64,000 bases of DNA from Actinomycetota bacterium. Its GTDB lineage: Bacteria; Actinomycetota; Nitriliruptoria; Nitriliruptorales; Nitriliruptoraceae. Positions 25,043-32,547 of the stretch are shown piece by piece. The notes beneath the pieces are model-generated. The model did not search any database. It had not been told where the DNA came from and worked only from the letters and a program-made list of their open reading frames with translations. Numbering within the stretch: position 1 is the first letter of the stretch; each line of letters starts with the position of its first letter. Location of the stretch: contig JAHWKY010000020.1 in assembly GCA_019347575.1 (NCBI GenBank), positions 21,302-85,301 of the forward strand. Direction: 5' to 3'. The position numbers were made by a program, and so were the translations under genes.

Positions 25043-25859
25043 TGCGTCCGCGCCGCTGACCTCCGACTGGGAACACCTGCGGTTCGAGGTTTCGCAGCGC
25101 GTGGGCACCGTGACGTTCACACGCCCCGACAAGCTGAACGCGCTGACGCTCGACGTGTACGCCGACCTGCGCGACCTGCTGGCCGAGATCGAGCATCGCG
25201 GTGACGTCGATGCGCTGGTGATCGCGGGGGAGGGGCGCGGATTCTGTGCCGGCGGCGACGTCCACGCGATCATCGGGGCGCTGCTCGAGCGGGGCGACAA
25301 GCGCGAGGTGTTCGCGTTCACGCGCATGACCGGGGCGGTCGTGCAGCGGATGCGCGAGCTGCCGGTGCCGATCGTCGCCGCGGTCAACGGCGTGGCGGCG
25401 GGGGCCGGGGCGGTCATCGCACTGGCCGCCGACCTGCGCGTGCTGGCGCGGTCGGCGAGCTTCCGGTTCCTGTTCACCCAGGTCGGCCTAGCCGGCGCCG
25501 ACATGGGGTGCGCCTACCTACTGCCGCGGGTCGTGGGGCTGGGGCGGGCGACCGAGATGCTGCTGCTCGGTGACGCCGTCGACGCCGAGTCGGCCGAGCG
25601 CTACGGGTTGGCGAACCGGGTCGTCGATGACGACGCGCTGATGTCGGAGGTGTCGGCGCTGGCGCGGCGGCTGGCCGACGGGCCGACGTGGGCGGTGGCC
25701 GCGACCAAGAACCTGCTCACGCGCGAGCAGGACACCTCGCTCGGGGCCGCCATCGACCTCGAGGCGTGGACCCAGGCGTTCCTGATGACGGCTGAGGACC
25801 ACGCGGAGTTCTACGCCGCGTTCCAGGCGGGGCGCGACCCCCAGTGGCGCGGCCGCTGA
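25029..25859 (+). CDS. Enoyl-CoA hydratase/isomerase
   Basis: Predicted 276-residue crotonase-fold enzyme. Seen: TFTRPDKLNALT, the first oxyanion-hole segment GRGFCAGGDVHAI, the second NGVAAGAGAVIALAADLRV, and TQVGLAGADMGCAYLLPRVVG where the catalytic Glu positions of hydratases carry Ala/Asp. The substitution suggests ring hydrolase or another crotonase activity rather than plain hydration. GTG start after GAGGTGCAGCG. The fourth gene from the LLM start. Likely acts on the de-aromatised CoA thioester. Confidence 0.83.
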   Translation: MSGFRASAPLTSDWEHLRFEVSQRVGTVTFTRPDKLNALTLDVYADLRDLLAEIEHRGDVDALVIAGEGRGFCAGGDVHAIIGALLERGDKREVFAFTRMTGAVVQRMRELPVPIVAAVNGVAAGAGAVIALAADLRVLARSASFRFLFTQVGLAGADMGCAYLLPRVVGLGRATEMLLLGDAVDAESAERYGLANRVVDDDALMSEVSALARRLADGPTWAVAATKNLLTREQDTSLGAAIDLEAWTQAFLMTAEDHAEFYAAFQAGRDPQWRGR

Positions 25860-25873
25860 CGAGAGGTGAAGCG

Positions 25874-26287
25874 ATGACGACCGGACACCGGCTGATCAAC
25901 CCCGACGGGTTGCTGCCTCCCAAGGGCTTCAGCCACGTGACCGTCCCGCTCCCGGGGCGGCTGGTGTTCGTCGCGGGACAGACGGCGCACGACGCGGACG
26001 GCAACATCGACGACGGCTCGATGGCGGGTCAGGCGGCTGCAGCGCTACGCAACCTCGCCACCGCCGTGGCGGCTGCCGGGGCCAGCCCCGATCAGCTTGT
26101 GTCGCTGCAGATCTTCGTGACCGACGTCGCCGCTTACCGCGACGCGCTCGGGCCGATCGGTGAGGCGTGGCGCGAGCACCTCGGGGCGCACTACCCGGCG
26201 GTGTCGCTGTTCGGCGTCACCGAGCTGTTCGACCCCGAGGCCTCCATCGAGATCGTCGCCACCGCCGTCATCCCCGGCCCCACCTGA
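25874..26287 (+). CDS. RidA/YjgF-family enamine deaminase
   Basis: Predicted 137-residue RidA-like protein: FVAGQTAHDADG, QAAAALRNLATAVAAAGAS, VTDVAAYRDALG and the final FDPEASIEIVATAV, all in family positions (the Glu/Ile-Glu-Ile end and the absent or present Arg decide activity; the classical RidA Arg is replaced by Ser/Ile context here). RidA proteins hydrolyse enamines/imines. As last gene of the ACMR operon it could deaminate the 2-amino-cyclohexene product of that enzyme. That is inference. ATG after GAGAGGTGAAGCG. Confidence 0.82.
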   Translation: MTTGHRLINPDGLLPPKGFSHVTVPLPGRLVFVAGQTAHDADGNIDDGSMAGQAAAALRNLATAVAAAGASPDQLVSLQIFVTDVAAYRDALGPIGEAWREHLGAHYPAVSLFGVTELFDPEASIEIVATAVIPGPT

Positions 26288-26288
26288 T

Positions 26289-26360
26289 CCCCCGCGCCCC
26301 GCTCCGTGTCGGATGTGTCTCGCAGGTGAGGCCAGGTCTCCACGCAGCGGGGCGTGGGGG
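26289..26360. terminator. Bidirectional stem between ridA-like and trpB2
   Basis: CCCCCGCGCCCCGCT (26289-26303) pairs with AGCGGGGCGTGGGGG (26346-26360) over 15 positions with one mismatch, between two convergent genes. The loop is 42 nt, longer than usual for a terminator. Confidence 0.5.
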
Positions 26361-26383
26361 GGCGGGGCGCGGGGGCAGGGCGC

Positions 26384-27745
26384 TCAGGCGATGACGGGGA
26401 CCTTCTCCATGGCGGCGCGGACCTTCTCCTCGGGGTACTCGAAGTCCTCGAGGCGCCCCGACAGGTACTCGTCGTACGCCTGCATGTCGAAGTGGCCGTG
26501 GCCGCACATGGCGGTGAGGATGACCTTCTCCTCGCCCGTCTCGCTCGCCTTCTGTGCCTCGCGCACCGCCGCGGCGATCGCGTGGGTGGGCTCCGGGGCG
26601 GGGATGATCCCCTCGGTCTGGGCGAACAGCACCCCGGCCTTGAAGCACTCCGTCTGACCGATCGCCTCCGCCTCGACCAGCCCCAGCTCGTAGATGTGGC
26701 TCAGCAGCGGCGACATGCCGTGGTAGCGCAGGCCACCCGCGTGGATGGGGTCGGGCACGAAGTCGTGGCCGAGCGTGTGCATCTTGACGAGCGGCGTCAT
26801 GCCGGCGGTGTCACCGAAGTCGTAGCGGTACTCGCCCTTCGTGAACGACGGACACGCCGCGGGCTCGACGCACCGGATGGTCGGGTCCATGTTCCCGGCC
26901 ATCTTCTCGCGCAGGAACGGGAAGCTCAGACCGGCGAAGTTCGACCCACCGCCGGTGCAGCCGACGATGACATCCGGCGTGTCGCCGACCTTCGCGAGCT
27001 GGAGCAGTGTCTCCTCGCCGATGATGGTCTGGTGCATCAGCACGTGGTTCAGGACGCTGCCGAGCGCGTACTTCGTGTGGTCGTCCTGGGCGGCCACCTC
27101 GACCGCCTCGCTGATCGCGATGCCCAGGCTCCCGGGGGAGTCGGGCGCGTCCTTCAGGATGGCGAGGCCCGCCTGGGTGATGTCGCTAGGAGACGCGTGG
27201 ACGGTGGCGTTCCACGTCTCCATCATCACGCGCCGGTACGGCTTCTGGATGAACGAGGCGGCGACCTGCCACACCTCGCACTCGAGGCCGAACATGGCAC
27301 AGGCGAGCGCGAGCGCCGATCCCCACTGGCCCGCCCCGGTCTCGGTGGTGAGCTTGCGGACGCCCTCCTGGGCGTTGTAGTAGGCCTGTGGGACCGAGGT
27401 GTTGGGCTTGTGGGACCCCGTCGGCGAGACGCCCTCGTACTTGTAGTAGATCCGCGCCGGGGTGCTCAGCGCCTTCTCGAGCCGGTGCGCCCGGTACAGC
27501 GGGCTCGGCCGCCACATCCGGTACGCGTCGAGGACCGGCTCGGGGATGTCGATGTAGCTGTCGGTGCTGACCTCCTGCATGATCAGCGCCATCGGGAACA
27601 GCGGGGCGAGGTCCTGTGGACCGATCGGCTCGTGCGTCCCCGGGTGCAGCACCGGCGGTGGAGGCTCCGGCAGATCCGGGATGATGTTGTACCAACGGGT
27701 CGGCATCTCCGATTCTTCGAGCAGGATCTTGGTCTGGTCCGCCAT
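26384..27745 (-). CDS. TrpB2-type tryptophan synthase beta-like protein
   Basis: Predicted 453-residue PLP enzyme of the TrpB2 branch, which joins indole and serine without needing TrpA. PLP lysine Lys113 lies in [24 protein letters not shown] and the phosphate loop [12 protein letters not shown] are visible. The extra N-terminal segment ([15 protein letters not shown]) is diagnostic of TrpB2. ATG 27745 has GGGAG upstream. It is downstream of kynA and the kynureninase gene on the same strand with a 43-bp gap. A catabolic operon ending in a tryptophan-forming enzyme is unexpected, and salvage of indole or another beta-replacement reaction is possible. Confidence 0.88.
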   Translation of the reverse strand: MADQTKILLEESEMPTRWYNIIPDLPEPPPPVLHPGTHEPIGPQDLAPLFPMALIMQEVSTDSYIDIPEPVLDAYRMWRPSPLYRAHRLEKALSTPARIYYKYEGVSPTGSHKPNTSVPQAYYNAQEGVRKLTTETGAGQWGSALALACAMFGLECEVWQVAASFIQKPYRRVMMETWNATVHASPSDITQAGLAILKDAPDSPGSLGIAISEAVEVAAQDDHTKYALGSVLNHVLMHQTIIGEETLLQLAKVGDTPDVIVGCTGGGSNFAGLSFPFLREKMAGNMDPTIRCVEPAACPSFTKGEYRYDFGDTAGMTPLVKMHTLGHDFVPDPIHAGGLRYHGMSPLLSHIYELGLVEAEAIGQTECFKAGVLFAQTEGIIPAPEPTHAIAAAVREAQKASETGEEKVILTAMCGHGHFDMQAYDEYLSGRLEDFEYPEEKVRAAMEKVPVIA

Positions 27746-27788
27746 GTCGGGCTCCCTGGTCGTCGCACTCCCGGTGCGCTGACGATAG

Positions 27789-28937
27789 TCAGCCGAGGGC
27801 GGACCGTGCGCGGGCCAGGAGTTCATCAACGTCGCCCTCGTCGTGGTAGACGCCGAACCCGACCCGCAGGCGGTCGCCGCGATGGTCGGCGATCACCTTC
27901 TCGCGCCGTAGTGCGGCGCGGATCTCGGCGGCCTGGGGCGAGCGGAAGGTGAGGAAGTTGCCGCGATCCGGGACGTCGCAGGGCGGGAGCAGCTCGCCGA
28001 GGTCGAGGTCGGCGGTGGCGTCGACGAACCGCTCCTGCAGCCCGCGCACGTGGGCGTGGATGGCCTCGACGTCGATGCCCTCGGCCGCGAGGAGCCGCTG
28101 CACCGCGTTGAAGCGGTAGAGCGCTGAGGGATCGAACGTCGAACCCCAGAACCGGTCGGCGCCGTGCTGGTAGCGGACCCTGTCGTCGACCCCCTGATCG
28201 AGGTCGCTGAACGCGGCGAACCAGCCGGTGTCGACGGGGCGCTCCCCGTAGCCAGGGGGGACGTGGAGGAACACCGCCCCCTCACCCGACATCGCGTACT
28301 TGTAGCCCCCGGCGAGGTAGAAGATCCGGGGTCCGAGGGCGCGCAGGTCGACCGGCAGCGCCATGAACGCGTGGTAGCCATCCACCACGACGAAGGTGGC
28401 ATCGTCGGGGACCGCGGCCAGCAGCCGCGGCAGGTCGGGCACGACGTAGCCGGAGTCGAAGAACACGTGGCTGAGGAACACCAGATCGTGCTCGCCCACG
28501 CGCGCGGCGTCGGCGAAGCGGTCGGTGAAGGTCGCGAACGGCTCGGCCGGGACACGCTCGACCACCGCGTCGCCGGCCTCCTGCAGGCGGCGCGACTGGC
28601 GGCTGAAGCTGTGGAACTCCGCATCGGTGGTCAGGATGCGGGCGGGGCGTGGCAGGCACGAGATGATGCGCAAGACGAACTCGTGGGTGTTCGGGGCGAA
28701 GACCATCGACATCGGGTCGCTGAGGCCGACGGTGTGGGCGATGTGCCCCTGCGCCTCGGGGATGACGGTCTCGAAGACGTGATCCCACTTGTCGTCGTGC
28801 ATCGCGGCCGCGTCGAGCCACGCCTGCTGCTGGGCGTCGAAGGTTGCGTCGGGCCACGGGTGGTGGCTGTGCGCAGCGACGTGAAGGCGCTCCGGGTCGG
28901 ACGTGAGGAACCGCGAGAACGCGTGCTTGAGGTTCAC
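27789..28937 (-). CDS. Kynureninase-like class V PLP enzyme
   Basis: Predicted 382-residue fold-type I PLP enzyme. The likely PLP lysine is Lys213 in [12 protein letters not shown], with DGYHA at 186-190 placing the pyridine-nitrogen Asp. The C-terminal [17 protein letters not shown] is typical of the class V small domain. It overlaps kynA by four bases (GTGA), which strongly suggests it splits kynurenine to anthranilate and alanine. The N-terminus ([12 protein letters not shown]) differs from classical KynU, so it is a diverged branch. A desulfurase-like role is the alternative. Confidence 0.75.
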   Translation of the reverse strand: MNLKHAFSRFLTSDPERLHVAAHSHHPWPDATFDAQQQAWLDAAAMHDDKWDHVFETVIPEAQGHIAHTVGLSDPMSMVFAPNTHEFVLRIISCLPRPARILTTDAEFHSFSRQSRRLQEAGDAVVERVPAEPFATFTDRFADAARVGEHDLVFLSHVFFDSGYVVPDLPRLLAAVPDDATFVVVDGYHAFMALPVDLRALGPRIFYLAGGYKYAMSGEGAVFLHVPPGYGERPVDTGWFAAFSDLDQGVDDRVRYQHGADRFWGSTFDPSALYRFNAVQRLLAAEGIDVEAIHAHVRGLQERFVDATADLDLGELLPPCDVPDRGNFLTFRSPQAAEIRAALRREKVIADHRGDRLRVGFGVYHDEGDVDELLARARSALG

Positions 28938-30043
28938 CCGCCGGACCACCGGAACTGCATCGCCTGGCGCATGTCCTCCGGCAGCTCCGGCAGGTGAGAA
29001 CGGGGGATCAGGAACGTCGCGAGGTCGAAGAGGTCGCGGAAGACGCGGTGCCGCTCGGCGGCCTTGCGCAGGTACGCCGCCCCGCTGGTCCCTCCGGTGC
29101 CGATGCGCCCGCCGATCATGCGCTGCGCCATCAGGGCGTGGCGGTAGCGCCACGTCGTGAACCCCTCGTCCACGTCCATCAGCGCTTCGAGCAGCCGGAA
29201 CGGCAGCTGCATGATGGGTTCGTCCCGGTACAGCGTGATCTCGAGTGCGGCGAGGAACGCCATCCGGGACAGGTGCCGGTAACCGCGCGCCATCAACGCG
29301 TCGTAGCGCTCGTCGTCGAACAGCGCCTCGTAGTGCGCGACCGTCTCCTCGAACCGCTCGAGCTGAGCCTGGCGCGTCCCCTCGTCGAGGTTGGGGTTGG
29401 TCTCGATCAACCGACGATCGCGTCCGATCATCTCCTCGACGGCCCCGCGGTAGGCGGTCCAGAAGTCGAACCCTTCCCAGCTCAGGAACGGCGTGCGTTC
29501 GAGCCAGCGCTCGACGTGGTCGATGAGCGCGGGCTCCTCCTCCGAGTCCAGCAGCTGCTGGGCGTGCACCGACGTGAGACGGGAGTGGTACGGCGCCCCG
29601 TCGATCTTCAGTCGGTACGCGGGATCGAGGCCGAGTCGGTTCTCGATGAGGCGGAACTGCACGCTCTGGAAGCCCGATGCGGGGATGAGCATGTCGCGGA
29701 AGTCGAGGAAGTCCAGCGGCGTCATCGTCTCGAGCACCGAGATCTGGTCGATCAGCAGCCGCTGGATCTCGATGATGCGGCGCAGGTGACTCACCGTGCG
29801 CCCGACGTCCCGCTCGGCGACCTCGTCCTGACCCATCATCTGCAGGACCGCATCGAGCTCCCACAGGATCTGCTTGAACCACAGTTCGTAGGCCTGGTGC
29901 ACGATGATGAACAGCATCTCGTCGTGCGCGGTCGTCCCGGCCTTCGCGCTCTCGAGCCGCTGCGCCCCGAGCACGTCGTCGAGGTGGAGGTAGTCCGCGT
30001 AGTAGAGCGGAGCGTCCCCGCCAGCCGTGGCGTCGTCGGTCAT
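28934..30043 (-). CDS. kynA: Tryptophan 2,3-dioxygenase
   Basis: Predicted 369-residue heme enzyme opening the indole ring of L-tryptophan to N-formylkynurenine. Family sequences seen: YADYLHLDDVLGAQ, HDEMLFIIVHQAYELWFKQ, SGFQSVQFRLIEN, and the C-terminal heme/substrate segment WRYRHALMAQRMIGGRIGTGG with the proximal His and GTGGTSG. Length is normal for actinobacterial enzymes. ATG 30043. First gene of the kynA-kynureninase-trpB2 strand run and entry step of the proposed pathway. Confidence 0.93.
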   Translation of the reverse strand: MTDDATAGGDAPLYYADYLHLDDVLGAQRLESAKAGTTAHDEMLFIIVHQAYELWFKQILWELDAVLQMMGQDEVAERDVGRTVSHLRRIIEIQRLLIDQISVLETMTPLDFLDFRDMLIPASGFQSVQFRLIENRLGLDPAYRLKIDGAPYHSRLTSVHAQQLLDSEEEPALIDHVERWLERTPFLSWEGFDFWTAYRGAVEEMIGRDRRLIETNPNLDEGTRQAQLERFEETVAHYEALFDDERYDALMARGYRHLSRMAFLAALEITLYRDEPIMQLPFRLLEALMDVDEGFTTWRYRHALMAQRMIGGRIGTGGTSGAAYLRKAAERHRVFRDLFDLATFLIPRSHLPELPEDMRQAMQFRWSGG

Positions 30044-30076
30044 GGGCCCGACCCTACCCTCGCGCCCCCAGCGTGG

Positions 30077-30112
30077 GGCTCCGCGGCTCCTCGAGGCTCT
30101 CCTCGCGGAGCC
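30077..30112. other. 9-bp inverted repeat upstream of kynA
   Basis: GGCTCCGCG and CGCGGAGCC are perfect arms 18 bp apart, about 35 bp upstream of the kynA start on the minus strand. They could be an operator or a leader hairpin. No regulator is identified. Confidence 0.4.
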
Positions 30113-30148
30113 GCCTATTGCCGCGAGCACGTCGCCTCGGCTCCGTAC

Positions 30149-30756
30149 GTGTTACCGAACTGCAGGCTCCGCGATGAGACCCTCGCTGCGCCGCTCCGCC
30201 GCGCGCCCCACGTCGGTGTTCCGGTCACCTCGGTCGCTCGCACGATCCTCGATCTCGCCGCGGAGGTCACACGCCAGCGGCTGGCCGACGTCCTCTACGA
30301 CGCGTGGCGGCATGGGTTGGTCACGCCGCTGGAAGTGGCATCGTGCCTGGGTGAGTTGGGGAGGGTGCGGGGTGCTGCGAAGCTGCGGCGGGTGCTGGCA
30401 GGCGCTGACCCTGCGCTCGCGCGGACCCGTTCCATCGCCGAGATCGTGGGCTTCCTCGCGATCCGCGACTCCGGGCTTCCCATCCCGTCGTCAACCACCG
30501 TGTGGAGGCGGCGGGGCGCCGTTACGAGATCGACCTCGCCTGGCCGGATCGCGACAAGGGCCTGGAGATCGACGGGAAGGCGTGGCACTCGATCGCGCCG
30601 GACGTCGCCGCCGACGAGGCGCGCCAGGCCGACCTCGAGGCGGCGGGCTGGGACATCGACCGCGCCCCGGCTTCGGTCGTGCTCACCGACCCCGATGCCT
30701 TCGTGGCCCAGGTCCGCGCCCACCTCGCCGCGCCCGCTCGGTCGATGTCCCGCTGA
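30149..30756 (+). pseudogene. Broken AbiEi-like/DUF559 endonuclease-domain gene
   Basis: One frame reads GVPVTSVARTILDLAAEV and continues through AAKLRRVLAGADPALART to DSGLPIP. The rest, PVVNHRVEAAGRRYEIDLAW and KGLEIDGKAWHS, lies in a second frame and ends at TGA 30754-30756. Together they match the common actinobacterial proteins with a type IV toxin-antitoxin AbiEi-like part and a Vsr-like DUF559 domain. Adding one base near 30487 (CC-GTC) restores the frame. The N-terminal winged-helix part is also missing. Real decay is supported by the missing 5' end, but the frameshift alone could be a sequence error. Its stop lies in palindrome E. Confidence 0.6.
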
Positions 30757-30790
30757 CGTTGCGATGTGGCACCGGAACCGGGACACCGAT
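30741..30790. repeat. Palindromic element family E, copy 1 (50 bp)
   Basis: GTCGATGTCCCGCT pairs with ACCGGGACACCGAT. The copy at 44225-44274 has the same length and loop (CGTTGCGAT, TGGCACCGGA) but a stem changed on both sides (GTCCCG/CGGGAC here, GTGCCG/CGGCAC there). Confidence 0.7.
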
Positions 30791-30846
30791 GCCAGGGAGC
30801 AGCTGGCCCAGCCGGCGCCCCGACGCGACCGGCGGTCCGACCAGGG

Positions 30847-32454
30847 TCAGCGGAGGCGCAGCGCCCCGACCCCGGCGAGCACCAGACCGAGGAACGCCAG
30901 CCCGGCCCCGGTGGTTGGCAGCGGAGGACCGTCCGGGGCGGGGTCAGGCGCCGGAGGCGGAGCGGGAGCCGGTGCACCACCACCCGCGGACCGGAACGCC
31001 ACGCAGTCGTCGAGCGGTTCGCCGGCGACGCTGTGCCGCGACGCGCGCTCGTCGAGCAGCAACCCGATCACCGGCTCCGCGGTCTGGCCCATGTCCACGA
31101 ACACGCCGGCGTCGACCCCAGCGGACCCGATGTCGTGGAGTTCGAAGGCGGTCCCGACTGTCTCGGCCTGGTCTGCGGTGAGCAGGTAGCCACACGGCGG
31201 CGGGTCGGCGAACGACGTCGACTCGGCCTGGCCCGTGCCGGTTACCGTCGTGTCCTCGAACTGGCCGTTGAAGAACAGCGGGGCGCTGCGGTCCTCGCCC
31301 TCCTGCTCCTTGACGACGCGGGACTCCTCGGCGGTCGCGCGGACCTGCTCGCCGTTGGCTCGGTAGTACTCCAGCGTGCACTCCATGACGCGGTAGTGGC
31401 CATCCACGCGGCGGTTCTGGTTCGCCGCGGAGTCGAGTTCGCCGGTCGGGTTGCGCGGGTCGGGCAGCAAGCCCGACTCGATCAGGATCCCGAGGCTGTG
31501 CCGCAGCCCCGCGGCGTTGCGCGAGATCCCCTCGTCCGGTCCTCCGGCGGTCTGGGTCAGGTCCTGGTCGCCGAACTCGTTGATGCCGTACTCGTCGCCG
31601 CTGAACCCCTCCTCCTCGAGGCAAGGATCGATGTGGTCCTGCAGGAACGTCTTCGCCAGGTCGCGTACTGGCTTGTGGACGTTGAGGTTGCGGGGCCACA
31701 TGTAGGTGATGTGGTCGTCGTAGAACAGCGGGGTCTGGCCGTACTCGTGGTGGTCGAGGGCCATGTCCGGGGTCCAGTCACGGATCACACGGGCGATGGC
31801 GCGTGCCTCGAGCGTCTCGAGGTTGAGGTGGTCGCGGTTGATGTCGATGCCGTCGGCGTTCCACCGGGTGTTGGCCTCGCGGCCGTCGGGGTTCGCGGTC
31901 GGCATGAAGATGATCGTGTGGTCCTCGAGCTGGCTCACGAGCGTGGGGTCGTCGGTGAACGCGAGATCACGGATCCAGCGCAGGCACCCTTCACGCGGCG
32001 CCGGCTCGTTGCCGTGCTGGGTGCAGAAGATGAACACGGTCGGCTCCTCCTGCGCTGCTTCGACACCGCGGGGCGTGGGGTGGCCGACCTCGACGAGGTG
32101 CAGCGGCCTGCCCTGGACGCTCTCGCCGACGACGCTGACCTCGACGCGGTCGGACCCGTCGGCAACCGCCTCGAGGAAGGCCAGCTCGCCCTCGTGCGAG
32201 GTCCACTCGGCCCCGCCGCTGGCCTCGAACTCGGTGGTCGGCGGTCCGTCCTGGGCGAGCGCCGGCAGCGCGATCGATCCGGCGAGCAGCAGCGATGAGG
32301 CGACGATGACAGCACGGAACCTGTGCTCAAGCAGCGAAGTGGTGGCACGGAGCCTGTGCTCAAGCAGCGAAGTGGTGGCACGGAGCCTGTGCTCAAGCAG
32401 CGAAGCGGTAGCACGGAGCCTGTGCTCAAGCAGCGAAGCGGTAGCACGGAGCAA
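30847..32454 (-). CDS. Sortase-anchored M14 zinc carboxypeptidase with translated repeat N-terminus
   Basis: Predicted 535-residue secreted carboxypeptidase. Zn ligands H147 and E150 lie in CTQHGNEP, with NPDGREANTR, the third His in ALDHHEYG, and the catalytic Glu probably in ILIESG. A signal peptide (VIVASSLLLAGSIALPALAQ) is at about 49-68. The C-terminus is LPTTG, a hydrophobic helix and RLR, a sortase signal. The frame upstream of the signal peptide consists of four 11-residue units LRATASLLEHR coming from the family C array. TTG 32454 has GAGAGGG 5 bp upstream, and no ATG, GTG or TTG in this frame lies between the array and the signal peptide. A non-standard start inside the array is the alternative. 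Confidence 0.8.
   Translation of the reverse strand: MLRATASLLEHRLRATASLLEHRLRATTSLLEHRLRATTSLLEHRFRAVIVASSLLLAGSIALPALAQDGPPTTEFEASGGAEWTSHEGELAFLEAVADGSDRVEVSVVGESVQGRPLHLVEVGHPTPRGVEAAQEEPTVFIFCTQHGNEPAPREGCLRWIRDLAFTDDPTLVSQLEDHTIIFMPTANPDGREANTRWNADGIDINRDHLNLETLEARAIARVIRDWTPDMALDHHEYGQTPLFYDDHITYMWPRNLNVHKPVRDLAKTFLQDHIDPCLEEEGFSGDEYGINEFGDQDLTQTAGGPDEGISRNAAGLRHSLGILIESGLLPDPRNPTGELDSAANQNRRVDGHYRVMECTLEYYRANGEQVRATAEESRVVKEQEGEDRSAPLFFNGQFEDTTVTGTGQAESTSFADPPPCGYLLTADQAETVGTAFELHDIGSAGVDAGVFVDMGQTAEPVIGLLLDERASRHSVAGEPLDDCVAFRSAGGGAPAPAPPPAPDPAPDGPPLPTTGAGLAFLGLVLAGVGALRLR
32323..32447. repeat. Family C hairpin array, four units
   Basis: Units start at 32323, 32356, 32389 and 32422 (exact 33-bp period, 26-bp unit, spacer GGAGCCT). 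Two carry GCGAAGTGG and two GCGAAGCGG. The period is divisible by three, so the carboxypeptidase frame stays open across the array. Confidence 0.9.
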
Positions 32455-32547
32455 CGCATCCCTCTCGTGGTCTCTTCTAACCGGCAGCGAACCTAGCGCT
32501 CATCCGCACAAGTAGCCTGCGGGGCGGAGGCGCACGGGAGAAGTGGC

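Noticed and set aside
32323..32447. CRISPR-like array
   Set aside because: Units are near-palindromic, spacers are 7 bp and nearly identical, and no cas gene is present.
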